Assembly (NCBI GenBank): GCA_013373445.1
Contig: JABXHV010000069.1
Span: 1-64,000, forward strand
DNA: 64,000 nucleotides
Direction: 5' to 3'
From: Paracoccaceae bacterium
Lineage (GTDB): Bacteria; Pseudomonadota; Alphaproteobacteria; Rhizobiales; Stappiaceae
Both the position numbers and the translations under genes were made by a program. The stretch's first letter is position 1. Each line of letters starts with the position of its first letter. The notes beneath the pieces were generated by a model. That model was not told where the DNA came from, did not search any database, and worked only from the letters and a program-made list of their open reading frames with translations. Below, piece by piece: positions 17,477 to 26,472 of the stretch.

Positions 17477-17983
17477 GTGGACAAGTACCCGGCGGATTTC
17501 ATGCAGATTTTTCACAAAGCCTACGTCTATCTAACCTGTGGCTCTCGGTTGCTCGTTTTTAACGAGCCGGATAACCCTGATCTGGGCCTTCAGGTGCCCG
17601 GTGGCACCATTGATCCCGGTGAGAGCTACCTGATCGGTGCGCGCCGTGAATTCCAAGAAGAAACAGGCCTTGAGCTGGACGCTGCTTTTGATCTATTCGC
17701 AGAGCAGGATCTCCCTTTTGAAACCTTGGTCAAAGAGGGCAAATATAAAGCCCCTCCTGGGCGACCACTAAAGGGTCAACATTTTCGCAAATACTATCAT
17801 GTGCGCATCGATGAGGTGCCCGAGGAAGAATGGACACACTATGAGATGACACCCAGCAGCGGCGGGGACCCGATCCTCTATCGCTTGTTCTGGCTCGATC
17901 TCTTTGACAAGACCGCCCTGGATCGTGAGGCATTTCATGCAGCCTTTGGCGATCCATTGGACGCTCTTCGAACCAAACTCTAA
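17477..17983 (+). CDS. NUDIX hydrolase
   Basis: 168 aa from a GTG start, or 160 aa if the ATG at 17501 is used. The Nudix box is clear: G-T-I-D-P-G-E followed by RREFQEETGLE at about residues 44-66, supplying the Mg-binding glutamates. Such enzymes cleave nucleoside diphosphates linked to another group; the substrate is not predictable here. It lies between tsaD and gpsA (65-bp and 11-bp gaps) and is probably part of the same transcript. Confidence 0.85.
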   Translation: MDKYPADFMQIFHKAYVYLTCGSRLLVFNEPDNPDLGLQVPGGTIDPGESYLIGARREFQEETGLELDAAFDLFAEQDLPFETLVKEGKYKAPPGRPLKGQHFRKYYHVRIDEVPEEEWTHYEMTPSSGGDPILYRLFWLDLFDKTALDREAFHAAFGDPLDALRTKL

Positions 17984-17994
17984 GGAAAGTCGTT

Positions 17995-19029
17995 TTGTCT
18001 GGATCTCAAACGCCCGGTTCTACTGCCAGTTTCCAACGCATCGCCGTCATCGGCGGCGGCGCCTGGGGCACTGCGCTGGCACTGACCGCCGCAAGAGCAG
18101 GTCGATCAACGACACTCTGGGCCCGTGATCCCAGCGCTGTTGCAGAGATGCGCAGCAAAAGACAAAACTCGAAATACCTGCCCAACATTACGTTTGATGA
18201 GGAATTTGAGGTCACCGACCGACTTGGCGATTGTCTGACAGCCGACGCGATTTTACTGGCAACCCCGGCTCAGACCACACGCGAAGCTCTGCAGGCCCTT
18301 TCAGCAACTGGCGCACTTAAAATGCCGATCGCTCTGTGTGCCAAAGGCATTGACCGCACCAGTGGCAAAATGCTCTCCGAAATCCTGCAAGAAGCAGCAC
18401 CCGACGCAGAGACCGCCGTCTTGTCAGGTCCAGGCTTTGCCGATGATGTTGCCAAAGGTCTGCCGACAGCTGTCACCATAGCCGCTCAGACAGCACCGAC
18501 AGCCGAACAACTATGTCAGGCGCTCGCCGCTCCCGCCTTCCGGCCCTATGCATCGACAGATGTTGTTGGTGCACAGATTGGTGGCGCGCTGAAAAATGTT
18601 CTGGCGATAGCCTGTGGCGCCGTTGTGGGCCGCAAGCTTGGCGCAAGTGCTCAAGCTGCCCTGACGACGCGCGGATTTGCAGAACTCAGCCGCCTCGGCT
18701 CCGCTCTTGGCGCAGCACAGGAAACCCTGACCGGGCTGTCTTGCCTAGGTGATCTGGTTCTGACCTGTTCATCGACGCAATCACGCAATTTCTCATTCGG
18801 GCTCGAGCTCGGCAAAGGACGTGTAGCTTCTGACCTTGCCAAAGAAGGCGGAAAGCTCGCCGAGGGCGCTTACACAGCCCGTGTCGCGGTTAAACTCGCG
18901 CAAAACCACAACATCGACCTGCCAATCTGTCAGGTCGTCTCACAAATGGTCGAGGACGACCTGTCAATCGAAAAGGCCATCATTGCCTTGATGTCCCGTC
19001 CCCTTCGGCCTGAAACAACCACGCTATAA
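17995..19029 (+). CDS. gpsA: glycerol-3-phosphate dehydrogenase [NAD(P)+] GpsA
   Basis: 344 aa from a TTG start. N-terminal Rossmann motif GGGAWGTALA (about 19-28), central AKGI and GPGFADDVA motifs and the catalytic-lysine region GALKNVLAIACG match GpsA. It reduces dihydroxyacetone phosphate to sn-glycerol 3-phosphate for phospholipid synthesis. The first 15 residues are not conserved in the family, so the true start could be slightly downstream, but no in-frame ATG is available before the Rossmann motif. Confidence 0.95.
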   Translation: MSGSQTPGSTASFQRIAVIGGGAWGTALALTAARAGRSTTLWARDPSAVAEMRSKRQNSKYLPNITFDEEFEVTDRLGDCLTADAILLATPAQTTREALQALSATGALKMPIALCAKGIDRTSGKMLSEILQEAAPDAETAVLSGPGFADDVAKGLPTAVTIAAQTAPTAEQLCQALAAPAFRPYASTDVVGAQIGGALKNVLAIACGAVVGRKLGASAQAALTTRGFAELSRLGSALGAAQETLTGLSCLGDLVLTCSSTQSRNFSFGLELGKGRVASDLAKEGGKLAEGAYTARVAVKLAQNHNIDLPICQVVSQMVEDDLSIEKAIIALMSRPLRPETTTL

Positions 19030-19060
19030 AAACGCAAGAACGCGACTTGAAAGGAAGCCC

Positions 19061-19351
19061 ATGCTTTACGCAATCATCTGCACGGACAAACCAGGAGCAC
19101 TTCAGATTCGCATGGACAACCGTCCAGAGCATCTCGAGTTTCTGAAAAGTCTTGGCGACAATCTCAAGGCCGCGGGTCCATTCCTTGATGACGATGGCAA
19201 CATGACAGGCTCCCTCGTCGTCATAGAAGCATCAAACCGCGATGAAGCTCTGGCGATTTCCCAGGAAGATCCATACGCCAAGGCAGATCTCTTTGAGCAC
19301 TCCGAAATCCGCCCGTGGAAATGGGCGTTGAAAAATCCGGAGGCAGTGTAA
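19061..19351 (+). CDS. YciI family protein
   Basis: 96 aa, ferredoxin-like YciI/YCII fold. The conserved N-terminal MLYAIICTDKPGAL, RPEHLEFL and C-terminal FEHSEIRPWKW segments are present, including the His/Asp pair proposed as a catalytic dyad in the family. Function in the cell is not established. It ends one base before the GTG start of the EVE gene, so the two are almost certainly co-translated. Confidence 0.9.
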   Translation: MLYAIICTDKPGALQIRMDNRPEHLEFLKSLGDNLKAAGPFLDDDGNMTGSLVVIEASNRDEALAISQEDPYAKADLFEHSEIRPWKWALKNPEAV

Positions 19352-19777
19352 GTGCAATATTGGCTGATCAAATCAGAACCGGACAAATGGTCCTGGGAGC
19401 AGCAAAAGGCGAAAGGTGAAGAAGGCGAGCCATGGGATGGTATTCGCAATTACCAGGCGCGCAACAACATGCGAGCGATGGAAATTGGCGACAAGGCTTT
19501 CTTCTATCATTCCAACATCGGCAAGGAAGTCGTTGGCATTGTGGAAGTGTGCAGCAACATTCACCCCGATCCAAAGACCGATGACGAACGCTGGGAATGC
19601 GTGGATTTCAAGGCCGTCTGTGACCTGCCAAAGCCGGTAACCCTGGCGCAAGTCAAGGCTGAGCCAAGCCTGGCGGACATGTCTTTGGTAACCTCCATGC
19701 GACTTTCGGTTCAGCCCGTGAAAGAAGAAGAATGGCAAATCGTCTGCAAAATGGGTGGTCTGGATACACCGGCTTGA
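19352..19777 (+). CDS. EVE domain-containing protein
   Basis: 141 aa from a GTG start. The whole protein is one EVE domain: MQYWLIKSEPDKWSWEQQ at the N terminus, WDGIRNYQARNNMR at about 28-41 and the FYHSN motif at about 50. EVE domains are PUA-like and recognise modified bases in DNA or RNA; standalone bacterial forms are widespread housekeeping proteins. The zero-gap pairing with YciI is a recurrent neighbourhood in alphaproteobacteria. Confidence 0.93.
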   Translation: MQYWLIKSEPDKWSWEQQKAKGEEGEPWDGIRNYQARNNMRAMEIGDKAFFYHSNIGKEVVGIVEVCSNIHPDPKTDDERWECVDFKAVCDLPKPVTLAQVKAEPSLADMSLVTSMRLSVQPVKEEEWQIVCKMGGLDTPA

Positions 19778-19787
19778 TCCAGTGCCA

Positions 19788-20444
19788 ATGATCGACGATC
19801 CCAAGGCCTTCATTCGCAAGGAAACCTGCATAAAGCCGGTTCCCCACGCAGAGGAAATCCGACTCTACGTTGCTGATGAAGCAATGGATCTTTGGCAAAA
19901 GACGGAAGACGAACTGGGTGAACTTGGCCTAGACCCGCCATTCTGGGCATTTGCCTGGGCTGGCGGTCAGGCCCTCGCCCGCCATATTCTGGACCTACCG
20001 GAATTGGTGAAAGACAAGCGCGTCCTCGACCTGGCCAGCGGGTCCGGCTTGGTCGGCATAGCAACCATGATGGCAGGTGCTCAATCTTGCCATGCAGTTG
20101 ATATCGATCCATTCGCCATATCAGCTGGCGAATTGAACGCCGAGCTCAATGACGTTGTCATCAATTTCGAGGCAAGAGACGTCACAGGTGATCCGCCCCC
20201 GCAAGTCGACGTGCTCTTTTGCGGTGATGTCTTTTATGATGACCACATGGCAAAGAAAATTCTCGACTATCTCGATCGCTGTTTGCTCGCCGGAATTACA
20301 ATCTTTGTTGGTGATCCGGGCAGATCCTACCTTCCCAAAACCCGGCTAGAGCACCTGGCGACATATGAAGTGCCTGTAGTCGGCGCACTGGAAGATGCCG
20401 AAATTAAGAAGTCGAGCGTCTACAGGCTTTTGGTACCAAGCTAG
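19788..20444 (+). CDS. class I SAM protein methyltransferase (ETFB-lysine methyltransferase/PrmA-like)
   Basis: 218 aa from the ATG at 19788, which lies 10 bp after the EVE stop. SAM-binding motif I is VLDLASGSGLVGIA (about 78-91), followed by the acidic VDID at motif II and the seven-beta-strand signature CGDVFYD near residue 145. PFWAFAWAGGQALARHIL upstream of motif I is typical of METTL20/ETFB-KMT and related lysine methyltransferases. The substrate may be the electron-transfer flavoprotein beta subunit or a ribosomal protein. Confidence 0.85.
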   Translation: MIDDPKAFIRKETCIKPVPHAEEIRLYVADEAMDLWQKTEDELGELGLDPPFWAFAWAGGQALARHILDLPELVKDKRVLDLASGSGLVGIATMMAGAQSCHAVDIDPFAISAGELNAELNDVVINFEARDVTGDPPPQVDVLFCGDVFYDDHMAKKILDYLDRCLLAGITIFVGDPGRSYLPKTRLEHLATYEVPVVGALEDAEIKKSSVYRLLVPS

Positions 20445-20575
20445 GTTTTGACGACAAGAGCTTACAAAACCATCCAAGACCTCTTTCTCTTTTCCTGAAA
20501 TCAGATAATCTGGAAGCTCGGCTTTCCTGCCATCTATCCCTTCTTACCACCAAATCTGCGCTCAAGGAGCCCACA

Positions 20576-21748
20576 ATGCCCATCGTCAATCGTCTGGCTG
20601 AACTTCATGAAGAGATCACTGCTTGGCGTCGCGACTTTCATGAGAACCCGGAAATTCTCTACGAAACCGTTCGCACCGCTGAGAAAGTTGCAGAGCTTCT
20701 GGAAAGTTTCGGAGTAGACGAAGTCACAACCGGTATCGGCAAAACCGGCGTTGTGGGCGTTATCAAGGGACGCAATGGAGGCAAAGGCAAAACCCTTGGT
20801 CTGCGCGCCGACATGGACGCCTTGCCTATCGAGGAAGTAACCGGCAAGGAATATGCTTCCAAGACCCCTGGCAAGATGCATGCTTGTGGTCACGATGGTC
20901 ACACGGCAATGCTGCTTGGTGCCGCCAAATACCTTGCCGAAACCCGCAATTTTGATGGCACGGTTGTCCTCATCTTCCAGCCTGCAGAGGAAGGCGGGGC
21001 TGGTGCAAAAGCGATGATTGACGACGGCCTGATGACCAAATGGCCAATTGACGAAGTCTATGGCATGCACAATCTGCCAGGCACGGACGTTGGCACTTTT
21101 TCGATGCGCGTTGGTCCGATCATGGCGGCGACGGACGAATTCACGGTCACGATCAAGGGCCGCGGCGGTCATGCAGCACGCCCCTATGAAACCATTGACC
21201 CGATCGTTACAGGTTCGCAGATTGTTTCAGCTCTGCAGTCCATTGCCAGCCGCACAGTCGATCCCCTGAAGTCTGTTGTGGTATCAGTGACATCGTTCAA
21301 AGCGGGCAACGCCTATAACGTCATTCCCCAAGACGCCACATTATGGGGCACGATCCGTACCCTCGATAATGAAGTGCGCAAGATTGCCGAAGAACGCTTT
21401 ATGACAATCGTCGAAAGCGTTGCCACCGCCTACGGAGCAGTCGCCGAAATCGACTTCAAGCGAGGCTACCCGGTGGTCGTGAACCACGAAGAGCAAACCC
21501 ACTTCGCTGCAGAAGTGGCCGAAGCTGTCGGTGGAGCAGGGTCGGTTGATTCCAATATCCTGCCAATGATGGGTGGTGAGGATTTTGCCTATATGCTGGA
21601 AGAACGCCCAGGTGCATTCATCTACACCGGCAATGGTGACAGCGCGGGTCTCCACCACCCACTATATGACTTCAATGATGATGCGATTTTGTATGGCAGC
21701 TCCTACTGGATCAAGCTCGTGGAAACCGCACTGCCGCACGCTTCGTGA
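20576..21748 (+). CDS. M20 family amidohydrolase (HipO/AbgB-like)
   Basis: 390 aa, M20D amidohydrolase. Metal ligands are visible in HACGHDGHTAMLL (around 100-112), EEGG, and the C-terminal MMGGEDFAYML; the RRDFHENPE motif near residue 18 marks the hippurate hydrolase/IAA-amino acid hydrolase/N-acyl amino acid amidohydrolase group. GAAGG-free but AAGGAG precedes the start by 6 bases. A terminator follows at 21770. It hydrolyses N-acyl or N-aryl amino acids, exact substrate unknown. Confidence 0.9.
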   Translation: MPIVNRLAELHEEITAWRRDFHENPEILYETVRTAEKVAELLESFGVDEVTTGIGKTGVVGVIKGRNGGKGKTLGLRADMDALPIEEVTGKEYASKTPGKMHACGHDGHTAMLLGAAKYLAETRNFDGTVVLIFQPAEEGGAGAKAMIDDGLMTKWPIDEVYGMHNLPGTDVGTFSMRVGPIMAATDEFTVTIKGRGGHAARPYETIDPIVTGSQIVSALQSIASRTVDPLKSVVVSVTSFKAGNAYNVIPQDATLWGTIRTLDNEVRKIAEERFMTIVESVATAYGAVAEIDFKRGYPVVVNHEEQTHFAAEVAEAVGGAGSVDSNILPMMGGEDFAYMLEERPGAFIYTGNGDSAGLHHPLYDFNDDAILYGSSYWIKLVETALPHAS

Positions 21749-21769
21749 GGTAAACGGATGCATCAGGCT

Positions 21770-21794
21770 GATGCCGCGCAAACGCGGCATCTTT
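21770..21794 (+). terminator. intrinsic terminator after the M20 amidohydrolase gene
   Basis: Perfect 9-bp stem GATGCCGCG/CGCGGCATC with a CAAA loop, followed by TTT, 22 bp after the stop codon. Confidence 0.75.
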
Positions 21795-21948
21795 GCCTAT
21801 ACTAACCTAACGTAAATTTGAATTTATTAACATTTTCATGGAGTTATCTGGCTCCACGATAATAACTCTTTGCTAACCCTAACCCCATTAGACACACAAT
21901 TGTCACATGAATACGCGGGTTCGGTGATAGCCTCTCACCACACAACCA

Positions 21949-23790
21949 TTGGTGAGAAAACGCGTGTATCAGCCCAAAAGAAACAACAGTTCGCCGATAA
22001 CATTCAACTTCAGCAGTGCGATCTTTCTATCCAACGCAGCCTCGATACTCGACCACGCCCTGCAGCCATTGATTGACATGCAAACGGGGGAACTCGCCGG
22101 CGTCGAAGCTTTGCTCCGCAACGTTGACCAATTGGGTTTAGATCACCCGCGCCAGGTGTTCGATACGGCCCACGAGTTAAAATGTCTGTCGAATCTTGAA
22201 TCAATTCTCAGACGCAAGGCGATCGAAAAGTTCGCGAGCAGCGACATGATCAAGCGCAGCAAGTTGTTCTTGAACATCGACGCACGCCTGTCCAATGAGG
22301 AAGACTATCTACTCGACGAGACAGTTGAGTTGCTTGAACAGTTCGGCCTGCACCCGAGTTGCGTCATGCTCGAACTTTCCGAAACGCAGGACATTTCCAA
22401 CTTCAAAAATTTCGATGCTTTCGTCGAAAAAGCACGCCGTCTCGACTTTGGCCTTGCGGTCGACGATTTCGGCCAGGGCTTCGCTCAGATGAAGAGCCTT
22501 TACGACTTTGAGCCAAACATCTTGAAGATCGACCGCTTTTTCATCACAGCCATCCAGGCAGACTCCCGCAAACGGCTGCTTGTGTCTTCGCTTGTCAATA
22601 TGGCTCATACACTTGGCATGCGTGTTGTCGCAGAAGGTGTCGAAACCAAGGCGGAATTTGCAATCTGCAAACAGGTCGGTTGTGATCTGGCGCAGGGTTT
22701 TTTGGTGGCCCGGCCGACCACCCACGTACCCGCAATACTTCAAAACTACAGCCACCGGTTCCAGAGCGCACGTCCGGAAAATCACGCTGGCAGTGAACGC
22801 GAATCCATAATCTCCAAGGAAATCCGTCCAATTGTTGCCTTGCCCGATGACGCAGCGATGGAAGATGTCCTCGACCGCTTTCGTGGCAATCGATCAACGT
22901 CCCTAATACCGATCGTAAATGCATTCAACGAGCCGCGCGGTGTCATCAAGGAAGCGGACATCAAACAGCTGGTCTACATGCCATACGGTCAGGACCTGCT
23001 GTGCAATAAGACCGTCAACCGTCACATAATGAGCTTTGTCCATCGATGCCCGACAGCAGACATCAACTCTGCAGTGGATCAGCTCGTTGGATTGGTTGCC
23101 AGCGAGGACGACGAGTCCGAAGGAATCCTGATCACCCGTAACGGGAAATATTTTGGCTTTCTGACCACCAGCGCCCTCTTGAAGATCTCCAACGAGATGC
23201 GCATGCGTGAGGCGGAAGACCTCAATCCACTCACAAAATTGCCCGGCAACAATTCGGTCAAGGCCTTCGTTCTGGCCGCAGCGCTCGAGGCAGAGACCGA
23301 TCGCAGCTTCTGTTACATCGACTTTGATTTTTTCAAACCATTCAACGACATCTACGGATTCCAGACCGGCGACCGGGCAATCCTCTTGTTTTCCGAACTT
23401 GCGAAGAAGTTTGGTGCGGAGACCAGTGACTTTCTGGGCCATATCGGTGGCGACGATTTCTTCATGGGCTTCCGCGGCAAGGACCGCGAAAATGTCCAGC
23501 AGACAATGGTCGCTGTCTGGCAAGAATTTCGCCATCAAGCCGAAAGCTTCTACGATCCGGAACACCGTGAGGCGGGCTTCATCCGCTCCAAAGGCCGTTC
23601 AGGCGAAATGACCGACTTCCCCCTCTTGAGCAGCTCGATAGCCATTCTCCATCTGCCCAAAGGTGTTTCGGTCGAAAACCAGGACATTCTGTGGCGTCAG
23701 ATTGCCAACCTCAAGCAAAGCGTCAAAGCTGAAACATGTGGTATACTCGCTACAACCTTTGGCGAAAACGCCCCCCAAAAGGCCGCATAG
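21949..23790 (+). CDS. cyclic-di-GMP protein with EAL - CBS pair - GGDEF order
   Basis: 613 aa from a TTG start (GTG at 21952 is equally possible). The EAL domain comes first (about 30-265) with GVEALLR, NIDARL, LSETQ, VDDFGQGF, KIDRFF and AEGVE motifs all kept, so phosphodiesterase activity is likely. A CBS pair follows (about 290-420) and then a GGDEF domain (about 440-590) whose signature reads GGDDF near 500-504, with DFDFFKPFND upstream. The altered signature may lower or abolish cyclase activity and leave a regulatory GTP-binding domain. This order is the reverse of the usual GGDEF-EAL. No membrane segment, so it is cytoplasmic; the CBS pair may sense adenine nucleotides. Confidence 0.9.
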   Translation: MVRKRVYQPKRNNSSPITFNFSSAIFLSNAASILDHALQPLIDMQTGELAGVEALLRNVDQLGLDHPRQVFDTAHELKCLSNLESILRRKAIEKFASSDMIKRSKLFLNIDARLSNEEDYLLDETVELLEQFGLHPSCVMLELSETQDISNFKNFDAFVEKARRLDFGLAVDDFGQGFAQMKSLYDFEPNILKIDRFFITAIQADSRKRLLVSSLVNMAHTLGMRVVAEGVETKAEFAICKQVGCDLAQGFLVARPTTHVPAILQNYSHRFQSARPENHAGSERESIISKEIRPIVALPDDAAMEDVLDRFRGNRSTSLIPIVNAFNEPRGVIKEADIKQLVYMPYGQDLLCNKTVNRHIMSFVHRCPTADINSAVDQLVGLVASEDDESEGILITRNGKYFGFLTTSALLKISNEMRMREAEDLNPLTKLPGNNSVKAFVLAAALEAETDRSFCYIDFDFFKPFNDIYGFQTGDRAILLFSELAKKFGAETSDFLGHIGGDDFFMGFRGKDRENVQQTMVAVWQEFRHQAESFYDPEHREAGFIRSKGRSGEMTDFPLLSSSIAILHLPKGVSVENQDILWRQIANLKQSVKAETCGILATTFGENAPQKAA

Positions 23791-23846
23791 ACCAAATACC
23801 CGCTATTTGAGGCTTGCAACCGGTCATCCGTGAGTGGACAAGAAAG

Positions 23847-24641
23847 ATGTTTTCGTCCTTTCATGGGTGCACCTGCTTGGATCTTTCCTTTTTCTTCCCG
23901 GCCGACTTTCCCCTCAGCTACAGCATGCTGCTGATAGGTATGAGCTTCATCACCTCCGGTATGACTGCCGCCGTAGGTCTTGGAGGTGGCGTTACCTTGA
24001 TTGCGATCATGGCCAGCGTCATGCCCGCAGCCGCGTTGGTCCCAGTCCATGGAGTGGTTCAGCTCGGCTCAAACGCCGGACGAGCACTTGTGCATTTCAG
24101 GCATATCGATTGGGGCATTCTGGCATGGTACTGCCTTGGGGCTCTGCTAGGCGCAGCCCTCGGCGGCTCAATCGCCGTCAATGTGCCAGCGCCCTACTTG
24201 CGCCTTGGCATCGCCGCGTTCGTTCTTTGGGTCGTCTGGGGGAGAAAGCCGAAGGTCGATGCCCGACATAAGTTCGCAATGGGTATTGGCGGGTTTATCG
24301 CCACCTTGCTGTCGATGTTCTTTGGAGCCAGCGGCCCCGTCGGCGCGGCCTTTTTGTCGACCTTTAATATGTCGCGTCACGGATTCGTTGCCAACCAGGC
24401 CGTCACGACGCTTTTCATGCACATCTTCAAGATCGCCGCTTTTGGATTACTCGGCTTTGCCTTTGCTCCCTGGCTCGGACTCATCTTGCTAATGACCGTC
24501 AGTGGCTTCCTGGGAACCCTGGTTGGAAGCCAGCTTCTGGGCAAAATGAATGAAGCCACTTTCAAGAAGGGCTTCAAGATCGTCATGACCCTTCTTGCTC
24601 TGAACCTCCTATGGCAGGCATTGAGCGATATCCTGGCTTAA
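23847..24641 (+). CDS. TSUP (TauE/SafE) family permease
   Basis: 264 aa if the ATG at 23847 is used; an internal ATG at 23925 would remove a 26-residue hydrophilic lead. The protein has about eight membrane segments in two homologous halves, each starting with a glycine-rich motif (AAVGLGGGVTLIA and FFGASGPVGAAF). TSUP proteins export or import organosulfonates, sulfite and related anions. Standalone gene between the c-di-GMP protein and leuB; the substrate is not predictable from sequence. Confidence 0.88.
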   Translation: MFSSFHGCTCLDLSFFFPADFPLSYSMLLIGMSFITSGMTAAVGLGGGVTLIAIMASVMPAAALVPVHGVVQLGSNAGRALVHFRHIDWGILAWYCLGALLGAALGGSIAVNVPAPYLRLGIAAFVLWVVWGRKPKVDARHKFAMGIGGFIATLLSMFFGASGPVGAAFLSTFNMSRHGFVANQAVTTLFMHIFKIAAFGLLGFAFAPWLGLILLMTVSGFLGTLVGSQLLGKMNEATFKKGFKIVMTLLALNLLWQALSDILA

Positions 24642-24755
24642 TTGACTTTTTCAATTGCTCCACTTGAGGTCTTCACAAGGCGATATGCCTTGCCAGAAAT
24701 GGCAGAAGGCTTTAACCCACACGTCACAGATTACCAACAATAGGGACGGAGACCC

Positions 24756-25868
24756 ATGGCTGCACATAAATTGCTGCTTCTACCAGGCGACGGCATTGGC
24801 CCGGAAATCATGGAAGAAGTGAAAAAGGTCATTTCCTGGTTCAATGCACAGGGCAAGGAAAGCTTTGAAACCGACGAAGGTCTTGTCGGCGGAGCGGCCT
24901 ATGATGCCCATGGCGTTGCAATTTCCGAAGAAGACATGGCAAAGGCCATGGCATCTGACGCAGTCATCTTTGGCGCTGTCGGCGGCCCAAAGTGGGACGA
25001 TGTGCCTTATGAGCACCGTCCGGAAGCCGGTCTCTTGCGTCTGCGCAAGGACATGGAACTCTTTGCCAACCTGCGTCCGGCAATCTGTTACCCTGCGCTG
25101 ACGGATGCATCTTCCTTGCGCAAGGACGTCGTTGAAGGTCTCGACATCCTTATCGTTCGCGAGCTCACCGGCGGTGTCTACTTCGGCGAACCAAAGGAAA
25201 TCCGTGATCTTGGCAATGGCCAAAAGCGCGGCATCGATACGCAGGTCTATGACACCTACGAAATCGAACGCATTTCCAAGGTCGCCTTCGAGCTTGCCCG
25301 GACCCGTAACAACAAAGTTACGTCGATGGAAAAGCGCAATGTCATGAAGTCCGGCGTTTTGTGGAACGAGGTTGTGACCGAGACCCACAAGAACGGCTTC
25401 GAGGACATCACCCTCGACCACATGTTGGCGGATGCTGGTGGCATGCAGCTCGTCCGCTGGCCAAAACAGTTCGACGTTATCGTAACTGACAACCTGTTTG
25501 GTGACATGCTGTCCGACGTTGCAGCAATGCTCACCGGCTCTCTTGGCATGCTGCCATCGGCTTCACTTGGTGCCCCTGATCCCAAGACAGGTCGCCGCAA
25601 GGCGATGTATGAGCCAGTACACGGTTCTGCGCCTGACATCGCGGGCACCGGTTCGGCCAACCCGATTGCGATGCTTGCTTCCTTCGGCATGGCACTGCGC
25701 TATTCCTTTGAGCTTGTCGAAGAAGCAGATCTTCTGGACAAGGCAATCGCCAACACGTTGGACAAAGGCCTGCGCACCAAGGACATCTCGGCTGCGGGCG
25801 ACAAGATCATCACTACGGCAGAGATGGGCGATGCAATCGTCGCAGAACTGACTGCGTTGACTGCCTGA
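24756..25868 (+). CDS. leuB: 3-isopropylmalate dehydrogenase LeuB
   Basis: 370 aa, full-length. It oxidises and decarboxylates 3-isopropylmalate in leucine synthesis. N-terminal [10 protein letters not shown], substrate-binding [12 protein letters not shown], metal-binding [11 protein letters not shown] and NAD-type [15 protein letters not shown] motifs are all present. GGGACGGAGA provides the ribosome site. The gene ends at a good terminator, so it is monocistronic at the 3' side. leuCD are not in the window. Confidence 0.98.
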   Translation: MAAHKLLLLPGDGIGPEIMEEVKKVISWFNAQGKESFETDEGLVGGAAYDAHGVAISEEDMAKAMASDAVIFGAVGGPKWDDVPYEHRPEAGLLRLRKDMELFANLRPAICYPALTDASSLRKDVVEGLDILIVRELTGGVYFGEPKEIRDLGNGQKRGIDTQVYDTYEIERISKVAFELARTRNNKVTSMEKRNVMKSGVLWNEVVTETHKNGFEDITLDHMLADAGGMQLVRWPKQFDVIVTDNLFGDMLSDVAAMLTGSLGMLPSASLGAPDPKTGRRKAMYEPVHGSAPDIAGTGSANPIAMLASFGMALRYSFELVEEADLLDKAIANTLDKGLRTKDISAAGDKIITTAEMGDAIVAELTALTA

Positions 25869-25887
25869 AACTCACAAATTTGAAAAC

Positions 25888-25921
25888 GGCCGCTGGTGGG
25901 CTACCCGCCGGCGGCCATTTT
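25888..25921 (+). terminator. intrinsic terminator after leuB
   Basis: GGCCGC/GCGGCC outer arms and GGTGGG/CCCGCC inner arms (one G-U pair) form a long hairpin at 25888-25916, followed by ATTTT. It begins 20 bp after the leuB stop. Confidence 0.8.
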
Positions 25922-25977
25922 CGTTATAAGCCCGGCAAGAATTCAATTGCCCAGGCAGCAAGATCGGATACCGCGAC

Positions 25978-26394
25978 ATGAGTGACAAGCTTGCCCCATT
26001 CCTTGGAACGTGGATCCTCGACACCGAGGAAAGCGATTTCGAGCAAGGCGAACCGCCCAAAAGCGCAACGCTGAAGATCGAAGACAACTTCGGAATGGCC
26101 ATTTTCACGATGAACCAGGTAACTGCCGAAGGTGAGGTCACCAACGACACATTCGAGGCAATGCCCGACGGCCCGGAAGTGAAGCTTGGAAAAAGCGGCT
26201 TGGTCGATGCCATGCGCTTGGTCTTTGAAAACGATAACAAGCTTGTATCGGAAGCGCGACGCGGCGGTCTGACCATCATGAAGGCCGAACGTGTGCTCTC
26301 AGACAACGGCCAAACCCTGACCATCACCCAGGTGGTTCATCTGATCGATGTCGACACCTTCAAAAACATTTCCGTTTACCGGCGGGCGCAATAG
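25978..26394 (+). CDS. conserved hypothetical protein, lipocalin-like
   Basis: 138 aa, no signal peptide and no membrane segment. The opening LAPFLGTWILDTEESDFEQG and alternating hydrophobic pattern through the chain suggest a small beta-barrel of the calycin/lipocalin type that often begins with a G-x-W motif. No ligand or catalytic residues can be named. It stands alone between leuB and the sorbosone-dehydrogenase-like gene, with a small AGGCG/CGCCT hairpin just after it (26403-26417). Confidence 0.7.
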   Translation: MSDKLAPFLGTWILDTEESDFEQGEPPKSATLKIEDNFGMAIFTMNQVTAEGEVTNDTFEAMPDGPEVKLGKSGLVDAMRLVFENDNKLVSEARRGGLTIMKAERVLSDNGQTLTITQVVHLIDVDTFKNISVYRRAQ

Positions 26395-26472
26395 AGCCAA
26401 TCAGGCGTTTTTCGCCTAAGATGACTTCCTAAAGGACCACTTGCAAAGATTCGCAAAAACCTTGGGGAAGTC

